Assembly: GCA_964346355.1 (NCBI GenBank)
Contig: CAYFUH010000017.1
Location: 1 to 34,046, forward strand
Length of the DNA: 34,046 nt
Source: UBA6115 sp964346355
Lineage (GTDB): Bacteria > Bacillota > Clostridia > Christensenellales > Aristaeellaceae
Direction of reading: 5' to 3'
The notes under the pieces are model-generated. The model did no database searches. It saw only the letters and a program-made list of their open reading frames with translations, and was not told the origin of the DNA. Below, piece after piece: positions 8,639 to 15,495 of the stretch (its first letter is position 1; every line of letters starts with the position of its first letter). The translations under genes and the position numbers were made by a program.

Positions 8639-9178
8639 TTACAGTTTTTGCACCAGCGCGTCTACGATGGACTGCAGGAAGGCGACTGTGTCAGCCTTCA
8701 GTTTGCCCTCATCATCAATCAATTCCGTTACGTTACCAATATAGGCTTCCGGCTGCTGGACAGGGTTCATGTTCAAAAACATGAGTACCTGGCGTAGGTG
8801 ATGATTGGCGCCAAAGCCGCCAATGGCGCCTGGAGATACGCTGAGGACGGCATATGGTTTGCCGTTCCATTTGCTTGACCCATAGGGGCGTGAGGCAATA
8901 TCCAGCGCGTTCTTCAGGCTGGGCGTGTAGGAGCGGTTATACTCAGGCGTCGCGAAAATGAAGCCGTCCAGGCCTTCAATCTGCTTCCTAAATGCCGTAT
9001 GGCTTTCCGGAGAGGTGGCAGCATCTTCAAAATCCTGGTTAAAAAAGGGCAGATGGGCGATCTCCACAAATTCTACGTTCACATCGCCGGGGAACAGCTT
9101 GGCTGCCTCTTTTGCGATGAATTTCGTATATGAATCTTTACGTAAAGAACCGACGAGAATACCAACTTTTTTGGACAT
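8639..9178 (-). CDS. NADPH-dependent FMN reductase family protein (flavodoxin-like fold)
   Basis: A 179-residue cytosolic flavoprotein of the NADPH-dependent FMN reductase family (azoreductase/chromate-quinone reductase relatives). The N-terminal strand and phosphate loop GILVGSLRKDSYTK (6-19) bind FMN phosphate. The conserved PEYNRSYTPSLKNALD segment and GKPYAVLSVSPGAIGG complete the flavin pocket. The physiological acceptor (quinones, azo compounds, metals or free FMN) cannot be told from sequence. The ATG at 9178 has AAGGA 9 bases upstream. It lies downstream of an unknown membrane protein on the same strand with a 96-base gap that contains a 6+6 dyad, and it ends at the shared terminator. 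Confidence 0.9.
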   Translation of the reverse strand: MSKKVGILVGSLRKDSYTKFIAKEAAKLFPGDVNVEFVEIAHLPFFNQDFEDAATSPESHTAFRKQIEGLDGFIFATPEYNRSYTPSLKNALDIASRPYGSSKWNGKPYAVLSVSPGAIGGFGANHHLRQVLMFLNMNPVQQPEAYIGNVTELIDDEGKLKADTVAFLQSIVDALVQKL

Positions 9179-9231
9179 GGGTGTGATTCCTTTCTTTTTG
9201 TCTTTCCTTAACCTTAACTAAGGGAAATATC

Positions 9232-9248
9232 ATCATACCCATTATGAT
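9232..9248 (-). promoter_or_regulatory. Operator-like dyad upstream of the FMN reductase gene
   Basis: ATCATA CCCAT TATGAT is a perfect 6-bp inverted repeat with a 5-base spacer. The minus-strand copy TATGAT (9232-9237) could itself be a -10, so a bound regulator would block RNA polymerase. No convincing -35 is present. No regulator gene lies next to it. Confidence 0.3.
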
Positions 9249-9274
9249 TGGTTTTTAACGCTTATTTATTTCGC

Positions 9275-9760
9275 TTATTCTTTGGTCAGCATCTCCTGCA
9301 AAGACATCAGATGGGTCAATAACAGTGTGCGTAACTCCAGGGTGTTGCCTGTCGCGGTTTGCACCGCAACCTCATAGCGCTCCAGCACGCTGTATAAGGC
9401 GGTGATTGCCTCCTGCGGGATGATGCGCCCCCCCTCCCCCTTCACCGCGATGCTGATGCCGTTAATCTGCTCCATGGCGTAGATATACTGGCGCACCTGG
9501 CTTAATTTGATGGCAGAGCTGGACTGCACACTGCCCGTCAGTCGGCTCACGTGGCCAATGGCATCCACCAGGTTGCTGTTGATTTTGCTTTCAAACTGTC
9601 TGTTTGCCTTGTTTTGATATACAGAGGTTGAGATATACAGGTAGCCAAACACCGCGGCAGCCGCGATGGAAATGACCAGCGCGATGAGCATCAATCGCTG
9701 CTGCGTCTTTGTGCCGTAGGGTTGAAAGCTTGGTTTTTGCTGGAAACGATAGTAGTTCAT
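9275..9760 (-). CDS. Unknown protein with one N-terminal membrane segment
   Basis: I do not recognise this 161-residue protein. It has a short Tyr/Gln/Phe-rich cytoplasmic tail (1-22), one hydrophobic helix (about 23-43) and a C-terminal region of about 115 residues predicted outside, helical and rich in Gln, Ser and Leu. There is no cysteine or obvious catalytic motif. The shape suggests an anchored extracytoplasmic helical bundle. Translation starts at ATG 9760 after AGAGG. Its promoter (9787-9815, minus) is back to back with that of the Gld-like ABC operon, so the two may be related in function, though this is only a positional hint. Confidence 0.75.
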   Translation of the reverse strand: MNYYRFQQKPSFQPYGTKTQQRLMLIALVISIAAAAVFGYLYISTSVYQNKANRQFESKINSNLVDAIGHVSRLTGSVQSSSAIKLSQVRQYIYAMEQINGISIAVKGEGGRIIPQEAITALYSVLERYEVAVQTATGNTLELRTLLLTHLMSLQEMLTKE

Positions 9761-9786
9761 GGCGCCTCTTTTCCTTCAGATGCCCC

Positions 9787-9815
9787 ATTTTACCACGGAA
9801 CACAAAAGCCTACAA
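9787..9815 (-). promoter_or_regulatory. Promoter of the unknown membrane protein gene
   Basis: On the minus strand, TTGTAG (-35, 9810-9815), a 17-base spacer and TAAAAT (-10, 9787-9792), preceded by TGG as an extended -10. The ATG at 9760 follows after a leader of about 20 bases. Confidence 0.6.
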
Positions 9816-9860
9816 GAACAGGTGTTTTCACAGTTTGTTCACCATACCGCAAAACAAGCG

Positions 9861-9869
9861 TGGTATACT
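9861..9869 (+). promoter_or_regulatory. Extended -10 promoter of the Gld-like ABC operon
   Basis: TGG plus TATACT (-10 at 9864-9869) is an extended -10 motif; there is no standard -35 at 17 bases. It is followed closely by GGAGG (9884-9888) and the TTG start at 9894, so the leader is under 20 bases. It is divergent from the promoter at 9787-9815. Confidence 0.55.
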
Positions 9870-9893
9870 TTTTTTGACATTATGGAGGTTGCT

Positions 9894-10832
9894 TTGATTG
9901 TAGCAGAAGGACTCACCCGGTTTTACAGCAAGTTTGAAGCGGTAAGCGATATCAGCTTTACCGCTGTTTCGGGTGAAGTGGTCGGTTTGTTGGGTCAAAA
10001 CGGCGCTGGCAAAAGCACAGTGATGAACATGCTGGCTGGCTGCTTAACCCCAAGCCGGGGCCGTGTGTTTATAGGCCAGCACGATCTATCAAAAAACCCG
10101 CACGCGGCAAAGAACCTTGTCGGTTACCTGCCGGAGGTGCCGCCGCTATATCCGGAGCTGACGGTTGCTGAATACTTAACATTCTGCTGCCGCATTAAAG
10201 GCGTCCATCCCACGGACATCAACCAGCACATCACAGAGATCATGGACCTGGCCGGCATCAAGGAGGTGCAGCGCCAGGTGATTGGCAGTTTGTCAAAGGG
10301 CTATCGGCAGCGCACAGGGCTTGCGCAAGCCCTGTGCGGAAACCCTGATGTCCTGCTGCTTGATGAGCCCACCGCAGGCTTTGATCCAAAACAGGCAGTC
10401 GGCTTCCGCAAGCTGATTCGCAAGCTGGCGAAGGACAAAACCATTCTTTTCTCTTCTCACTTGCTCAGCGAGGTGCAGGAGATCTGTGACCGGGTGTTGA
10501 TTATCCACCAGGGCAAGCTGATGATGGACCACCGGATGAACCAGGAGGACGGCGTCCTCACCTACCGGCTGATTGCACAGGCTGCTCCTGGCAGGGTGCT
10601 TGCACCGCTGCGCCAGTTAAGCAGTGTACAGCGGGTGAAGATCATCGGAGAGGCAAAGCCGGATCAAACCCGTGTGATGGTTCAGACAGACCAGAGCGCG
10701 GCGTTTACCAACCAATTATTCACCTTGCTGTCTGGTCTAAATGCCCCCATCTTGGAGTTAACCCCCATGCAGGACACGCTGGAAAACCTGTTTTTGAAGG
10801 TGACCGCGCAGACAGGGGCACACGCGTTATGA
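9894..10832 (+). CDS. ABC transporter ATP-binding protein, GldA-like
   Basis: The ATPase has 312 residues from TTG at 9894. The frame is open upstream, but GGAGG at 9884-9888 lies 5 bases before this TTG, and MIVAEGLTRFYSKFEAV aligns with the usual N-terminus. An ATG at 9882 precedes the ribosome site and is unlikely. Walker A GQNGAGKST (34-42), signature LSKGY (133-137), Walker B VLLLDEP (153-159) and H-loop H189 are all present, so the ATPase should be active. The C-terminal 90 residues are the extension typical of ABC-2-type ATPases. It probably pairs with the permease that overlaps it (ATGA). The gene carries a perfect 28-bp palindrome at the codons just after the signature. Confidence 0.92.
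   Translation: MIVAEGLTRFYSKFEAVSDISFTAVSGEVVGLLGQNGAGKSTVMNMLAGCLTPSRGRVFIGQHDLSKNPHAAKNLVGYLPEVPPLYPELTVAEYLTFCCRIKGVHPTDINQHITEIMDLAGIKEVQRQVIGSLSKGYRQRTGLAQALCGNPDVLLLDEPTAGFDPKQAVGFRKLIRKLAKDKTILFSSHLLSEVQEICDRVLIIHQGKLMMDHRMNQEDGVLTYRLIAQAAPGRVLAPLRQLSSVQRVKIIGEAKPDQTRVMVQTDQSAAFTNQLFTLLSGLNAPILELTPMQDTLENLFLKVTAQTGAHAL
10311..10338. repeat. Perfect 28-bp palindrome inside the ABC ATPase gene
   Basis: CGCACAGGGCTTGC (10311-10324) is followed at once by its exact reverse complement (10325-10338). It covers the codons for RTGLAQALC, right after the signature motif. In RNA it would form a stem of about 12 pairs with a 4-base loop. No T tract follows, so it is not a terminator. Confidence 0.95.
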
Positions 10833-11542
10833 GAGCAATTTACCAAAAAGAAATGAAATCCTATTTTTACACCGCGACAGGGTGGCTGTTTGTCGCTGTC
10901 TTTTTATCCATCGCCAGTTTGATTTTTTATTTGAACAATCTGCTGCCCAGAAGCAGTGAGTTAACCCAGTTCTTCAGCATGATGGGCTATGTGTGGATGC
11001 TGCTGACCCCTGTGTTGGTGATGCGGCTGTTCGCAGGTGAGTACAGGCAGAACACCTCTTCCCTGCTGCGCAGCGCGCCCCTTTCTGTGACCGGTCTTGT
11101 CGCCGGCAAATATCTGGCAGCGACCACCGTTTTGTTAATCGCGGTGGGTTTAAGCTTTCTGTACCCACTATTGGTCGCGGTGTATGCCAAACTGTATCTG
11201 CCCGAGATATTGACAGGTTATATTGGGTTTTTCCTGCAGGGCTGCGCCTTTATCGCGCTGGATATGATGGTGACCAGCAACTTGAAAAGCCATGTGTCAG
11301 CAGCTGCCCTGTCCTTTGGGGTCAACCTGTTTGTATGGCTTATCAGCATGCTGTCTAACAGCGCTGCCATACCGCGCCTGCTCAGCAGACCCATCGCGTT
11401 TTTGAGTCTGTATGACCGTTTTGTGCCCTTCCTCAACGCGCAGTTCAGCTTTGCGAACACCCTGTTTTATCTGCTGTTCATTCTCTGCATGCTGACACTG
11501 TCAACTTTTATCATCACGACCTCAAGGGCGCGCAAATCATGA
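10829..11542 (+). CDS. ABC-2-type permease, GldF-like
   Basis: A 237-residue integral membrane protein with about six hydrophobic helices. N-terminal MRAIYQKEMKSYFYTATGW is typical of ABC-2 permeases of the GldF/NosY type, followed by the conserved stretch LLTPVLVMRLFAGEYRQNT before the third helix. The ATG overlaps the ATPase stop, and its own stop overlaps the next gene (ATGA at 11539), so all are coupled. In gliding Bacteroidota, GldA, GldF and GldG form one ABC complex. In Clostridia the cargo of the equivalent system is not known. Confidence 0.9.
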   Translation: MRAIYQKEMKSYFYTATGWLFVAVFLSIASLIFYLNNLLPRSSELTQFFSMMGYVWMLLTPVLVMRLFAGEYRQNTSSLLRSAPLSVTGLVAGKYLAATTVLLIAVGLSFLYPLLVAVYAKLYLPEILTGYIGFFLQGCAFIALDMMVTSNLKSHVSAAALSFGVNLFVWLISMLSNSAAIPRLLSRPIAFLSLYDRFVPFLNAQFSFANTLFYLLFILCMLTLSTFIITTSRARKS

Positions 11543-12975
11543 GACAATTTTTATCAAACCACACAAAACGTCTGCTGCCTGCACTTATCACGCTGGCGAT
11601 CCTTGCCGCCAGCATGTTTGCTGTGGGCCTGATGGATGAACAGGAAAAGAAACGCGCACTGCGACTGGATTTCTCCTTCAACAGCATTACATCACAAAGT
11701 GAGCAGACCAAACGTGTGCTTGAAAGCCTGCCGCATCCGGTACATGCCTATGCCCTGTTCACACCAGGGCGGGAGGATCAATCCTTAATTGGCCTGCTAA
11801 ACCGCCTGTCTGCCTTGACCCCCAATTTTACCTATACGGTAACCAGTTTGGTAGAAAACCCGATGCTGGTTAACACGCTGTCCTCCTCCTTAAAGGATGA
11901 GCAGGTCACCGCGGATTCCCTGGTGCTCATGTGCGAACCAACCGGCAGAAACCGCGTGCTGAACACCTATGATTATTTGGCGCAAAGCTTTGACCAAAGC
12001 CAGCAGGCCTTTGTCCTCTCCGGCATATCCTATGAAAAGAGCATTGTAGAAGCCCTGCTGTATGTCACCCTGGACATCCTGCCCAGCATCAAGATCTTGA
12101 CAGGTCACGGGGAGATCGGCGAGACGGATACCAACTACATGGAATCCTTCCTGAAAAGCCATCATTTCCAGATCAGCCGCGTCAACCTGCTGGATCAGCC
12201 GGACTTATCTCCGCAGGATCTGTTGATGATTTTATCTCCGCAAAAGGACCTGCTAAACAGCGAACTGCGCATTTTGACCGACTTCACCCGGCAAGGAGGC
12301 GCTGTGCTCATCAGCACGGACTACAATGACCCGGATAGCCTGCCGAATTTTGATGCCCTCTATCGTCAGATGGGCTTTGCGCGCCTGCCCGGCATCGTGG
12401 TTGCAGAAGGCGCTGACCTGAACGCTTATATCGAGAACCCCCTCTTTTTAACGCCGTATATGGGCATGACAGAGCCCACCGCTGCCCTCATTGGTGCGGG
12501 ACAAACCCGGCTGCGCCTGCCAGGCGCTCGGGCGCTTGAGATTACGAGTGACGGCAGCAACGCAAAGGTTGATCCGCTGCTTTTAAGCGGCGTTGCCTAC
12601 ATCAAGGATGTGCAAGACGCCAACCAGAGCATTGCCAAGGAAGCAGGCGATGAAGAAGGGCAGTTTAACCTGGCGCTGCTGTCGGACTATGCCAGCCCGG
12701 ACGGTACCCGGTCCCGCGCGATGATGATTGGTAACTCTGCCATCCTGCTTGACAGCTGGCTGCACCAGGTCACCTATGGCGGGCAGTTTTTGCTGCACAT
12801 GGTCAACCATTTAAGTGTGAACGAGCCCATCAATCTGGACATCGCGCCCAAACAGTTGGTACGCGAACAGCTGCAAATCACCAATCCCGCTTTGCCCAAC
12901 CTGGTCATCATCGCACTGCCACTCTTGGTCATCGGGCTGTCCATCCCCGTATTATTGCGGCGCAGGCACAGATAA
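11539..12975 (+). CDS. GldG-like extracytoplasmic ABC auxiliary protein
   Basis: The protein has 478 residues, with a membrane helix at each end (about 12-30 and 453-473) and a large domain between them that should lie outside the membrane. The segment ILTGHGEIGETDTNYMESFL is the hallmark of GldG/ABC auxiliary (IFT52/DUF4350-like) proteins, in which it follows an ABC permease. Upstream of it, HPVHAY... and the LTPNFTYTV stretch match the usual N-terminal subdomain in style. It starts at the ATGA overlap with the permease and is followed directly by the DUF4340 gene (TAAATG). It probably works as the periplasm-side or wall-side partner of the transporter; no enzymatic site is evident. Confidence 0.85.
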   Translation: MRQFLSNHTKRLLPALITLAILAASMFAVGLMDEQEKKRALRLDFSFNSITSQSEQTKRVLESLPHPVHAYALFTPGREDQSLIGLLNRLSALTPNFTYTVTSLVENPMLVNTLSSSLKDEQVTADSLVLMCEPTGRNRVLNTYDYLAQSFDQSQQAFVLSGISYEKSIVEALLYVTLDILPSIKILTGHGEIGETDTNYMESFLKSHHFQISRVNLLDQPDLSPQDLLMILSPQKDLLNSELRILTDFTRQGGAVLISTDYNDPDSLPNFDALYRQMGFARLPGIVVAEGADLNAYIENPLFLTPYMGMTEPTAALIGAGQTRLRLPGARALEITSDGSNAKVDPLLLSGVAYIKDVQDANQSIAKEAGDEEGQFNLALLSDYASPDGTRSRAMMIGNSAILLDSWLHQVTYGGQFLLHMVNHLSVNEPINLDIAPKQLVREQLQITNPALPNLVIIALPLLVIGLSIPVLLRRRHR

Positions 12976-14433
12976 ATGCAACCCATTCGCAAAAAAAATA
13001 AATTGAGTCAACGCACGCGTCTTTTGATGGTTGCGGCTGCGGCGCTGCTGATCACTGTCACCGTCATCCTGCTCATACAAAGAAAACCGCAATTGGTGCC
13101 GCCTGTCCCCCAATCTTCGAACATCACCTATGAATTGATCAACAGAAATGAAGAAGACTTGCTGTCCTTCCAAGTCACCAACGCCAAAGGTGAGCAGTTC
13201 ACCATTAAGAGAATGGATGGTAAATACGTGCTTGACGGGTTTTTAGACTTCCAGCTGGATGATACGCAAGTGAAGCTGATGGTGAAGGACCTTACCCTGC
13301 TGATTGCCAGCGACTTGAGCGGGGACGCGCCAGAGGGGGAAGATTCCCTTGCCTTATTGGGCTTAGGGCAGGACGCGCCGCGCGTTACCGCGTATTATAG
13401 CGACCAGACACAAACAACCCTGCGCTTTGGCTTTAACGCGCGGACAGAAATCCCGTCTGATTTCATCATGATTGAGGGCGACAGCAAAATCTACACGACC
13501 TCTCCGGAGACCCGCGATCACTTTGACCGGGATGTCAGCACCCTGCACCATATCCCTGCCATCAACTTCAACAGCGACCTGATTGAGCAGATTCGCTTTG
13601 AAGGGAAGGACGCGTTTGTGCTGCAGCAAACAGACGGATGGTGGGAAATGACACAGCCCTACCTCCATGCCGTCAATCAGGCGGGCTTGTCCAGCTTACT
13701 TGGCAGCATTGGAAAAATGCGCTTTGCGCTGTATGTGTCAGAAGCCCACGATGACAAGCTGGCAGACTATGGTCTGAAGCAGCCCAGGCGCAGCATTACC
13801 TTTGATTTGGCAAAAAGCACCATATCAAGCTATGACAGGGAGGACAAACTGCTTTACAGCCAGACAGTCCCCGCGCAAAGCATCCAGCTCGCCATGGGTG
13901 ATGATTATGAGCGGATTGGCCTGTACTGTTTGTATGATGGAAAGATTTACCTGTGCAGCAACGCGTCCATGGGCTTTTTGCGGGATGTCAGCAGCAAAGC
14001 GATGCAATCAAAAAGCCCCCTCAATATTCCGATTAACCGCCTGCAGCGCATGACAATCACTGAGCAGGGCTTAACCCAGACGTATGAGATTGGCTTTGTG
14101 GAAAGCATTCTGCCCAATAACGAATTGGCGCGGGACAAGGACGGAAACCAGTTGTTTGACACCTTGGTTTACAAGGATGATCAAGAAGTGGACAGCCACG
14201 CCTTTTTGAAGACCTACCTGAGCCTGATGGGCTTGCAGGGCGCAGGTCCCCTGCCTGAAGGCTTTGAGCCAGATGAAAAGAATGCCATTAAAACATATAC
14301 TTTTATGTTGCTGGATGGTTCATCACGGGAATTAGCCTTATTTCCCTTTGACGCGCTGCACTACGCCATGCGCGTGAATGGGGTGTTTTTAGCCTATGTG
14401 TCGCGCGATGTGGCGGACGCGATTAAATTTTAA
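12976..14433 (+). CDS. DUF4340 domain protein, partner of the Gld-like ABC system
   Basis: A 485-residue protein with a basic N-terminus, one membrane helix (about 16-34) and a long extracytoplasmic part. The layout is that of DUF4340 proteins, which usually follow gldG-like genes: repeated beta-rich segments such as RFGFNARTEIPSDFIMIEG, KIYTTSPETRDHFDRDV and IEQIRFEGKDAFVLQQ. Function is unknown for the family. The ATG follows the upstream TAA with no gap and has only a weak GGCGCAGG site, so translation is probably coupled. A run of eight A lies in codons 5-8. The stop touches the stop of the convergent mnmA gene with no base between them. Confidence 0.85.
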   Translation: MQPIRKKNKLSQRTRLLMVAAAALLITVTVILLIQRKPQLVPPVPQSSNITYELINRNEEDLLSFQVTNAKGEQFTIKRMDGKYVLDGFLDFQLDDTQVKLMVKDLTLLIASDLSGDAPEGEDSLALLGLGQDAPRVTAYYSDQTQTTLRFGFNARTEIPSDFIMIEGDSKIYTTSPETRDHFDRDVSTLHHIPAINFNSDLIEQIRFEGKDAFVLQQTDGWWEMTQPYLHAVNQAGLSSLLGSIGKMRFALYVSEAHDDKLADYGLKQPRRSITFDLAKSTISSYDREDKLLYSQTVPAQSIQLAMGDDYERIGLYCLYDGKIYLCSNASMGFLRDVSSKAMQSKSPLNIPINRLQRMTITEQGLTQTYEIGFVESILPNNELARDKDGNQLFDTLVYKDDQEVDSHAFLKTYLSLMGLQGAGPLPEGFEPDEKNAIKTYTFMLLDGSSRELALFPFDALHYAMRVNGVFLAYVSRDVADAIKF

Positions 14434-15495
14434 CTACTTGATGACAATTCCGCCGCCCAGGCAGACCTCTCCCTGATAAAACACAGCGCTTTGCCCGGGT
14501 GTGACTGCGCGCTGCGGCGTATCAAAGACCAGTTCACCCTCCTCACCATGAAAACGTAATACCGCGCCCTGATCCTGTTGACGGTACCGCAGCTTTACTG
14601 ACAGGTGGATGGCTTGCCCGTCCGGAACAGGCGGTGCATCAACCCAGGTCATCTGGTTCAGTTTGGCTTTTTCCTGAAACAGACTGGGATGGTCTTCCCC
14701 CTGGACGACCACCAGCTGGTTCTTGCCCAGGTCCTTGCGCGCCACAAACCAGCTGCGGCCATCCCCGCGTCCGCCAATGCCCAGCCCTTTGCGCTGACCG
14801 ATGGTGTAATACATCAGGCCATCATGGCGGCCGATGACCTCCCCCTTTTGGGATACCATGTCACCCGGCTGGGTAGGCAAATAATTCTTTAAAAACTGCT
14901 TAAACCGGCGCTCTCCAATGAAGCAGATGCCGGTAGAATCCTTTTTATCATAGATGGGGAGATTTGCTTCTTTCGCAATGGCGCGCACCTGGGATTTAAG
15001 TAAGCCGCCGACTGGAAAGAGGCTCTTTTTTAATTGCTCTTTTTTGAGCATGTACAGAAAATAGCTTTGCTCCTTGCCGGGGTCGTCCCCGCGCAGCAGC
15101 TGGCCTGCTTCATTGGTCTTGACGAAGTGGCCAGTCGCCATATGTTCAGCACCAATCTTCATCGCATAGTCTAAGAAGGCTTTGAACTTGATCTCCCGGT
15201 TGCACAGAACGTCCGGATTAGGTGTTCTGCCGGCCTGGTATTCGCGCAAGAAATGACTGAAAACGCGCTCCTCATACTCTTTGGCAAAATTGACAGCGTA
15301 ATATGGGATGCCAATTTGCTCGCAGACGTCCTGAACATCGCTCCAGTCCTCCTGGGAGGTGCACACGCCGTGCTCATCCTTCTCTTCCCAGTTGTTCATG
15401 AATACGCCAATAACATCAAAGCCCTGCCGCTTCAGCAACAGGGCGCTGACGGCGGAATCCACCCCGCCGGACATTCCAACAACAACGCGGCTCAT
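14434..15495 (-). CDS. mnmA: tRNA-specific 2-thiouridylase MnmA
   Basis: A 353-residue MnmA, which adds sulfur at U34 of tRNA-Lys, -Glu and -Gln using ATP and a persulfide relay. The PP-loop GMSGGVDSAVSALLL starts at residue 7. The two catalytic cysteines are C98 (NPDVLCNREIKF) and C191 (STGICFIGER), and the C-terminal beta-barrel is complete. Length is normal. The start overlaps the stop of the HAD-Tmk gene (ATGA), so it is the last gene of the greA-lysS operon. Sharing a transcript with lysS is fitting, because the tRNA charged by LysS is one of the substrates. No terminator is visible at the 3' end. Confidence 0.96.
   Translation of the reverse strand: MSRVVVGMSGGVDSAVSALLLKRQGFDVIGVFMNNWEEKDEHGVCTSQEDWSDVQDVCEQIGIPYYAVNFAKEYEERVFSHFLREYQAGRTPNPDVLCNREIKFKAFLDYAMKIGAEHMATGHFVKTNEAGQLLRGDDPGKEQSYFLYMLKKEQLKKSLFPVGGLLKSQVRAIAKEANLPIYDKKDSTGICFIGERRFKQFLKNYLPTQPGDMVSQKGEVIGRHDGLMYYTIGQRKGLGIGGRGDGRSWFVARKDLGKNQLVVVQGEDHPSLFQEKAKLNQMTWVDAPPVPDGQAIHLSVKLRYRQQDQGAVLRFHGEEGELVFDTPQRAVTPGQSAVFYQGEVCLGGGIVIK

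Noticed and set aside
9759..9893. 45-residue N-terminal extension of the Gld-like ATPase
   Set aside because: It would run through the promoter region and the GGAGG site at 9884-9888; the TTG at 9894 has ideal spacing and gives the family N-terminus.
15025..15054. Repeated CTTTTTT runs inside mnmA as a terminator
   Set aside because: They are A-runs on the coding strand for a Lys-rich stretch (KKEQLKKS) with a stem of only four pairs.
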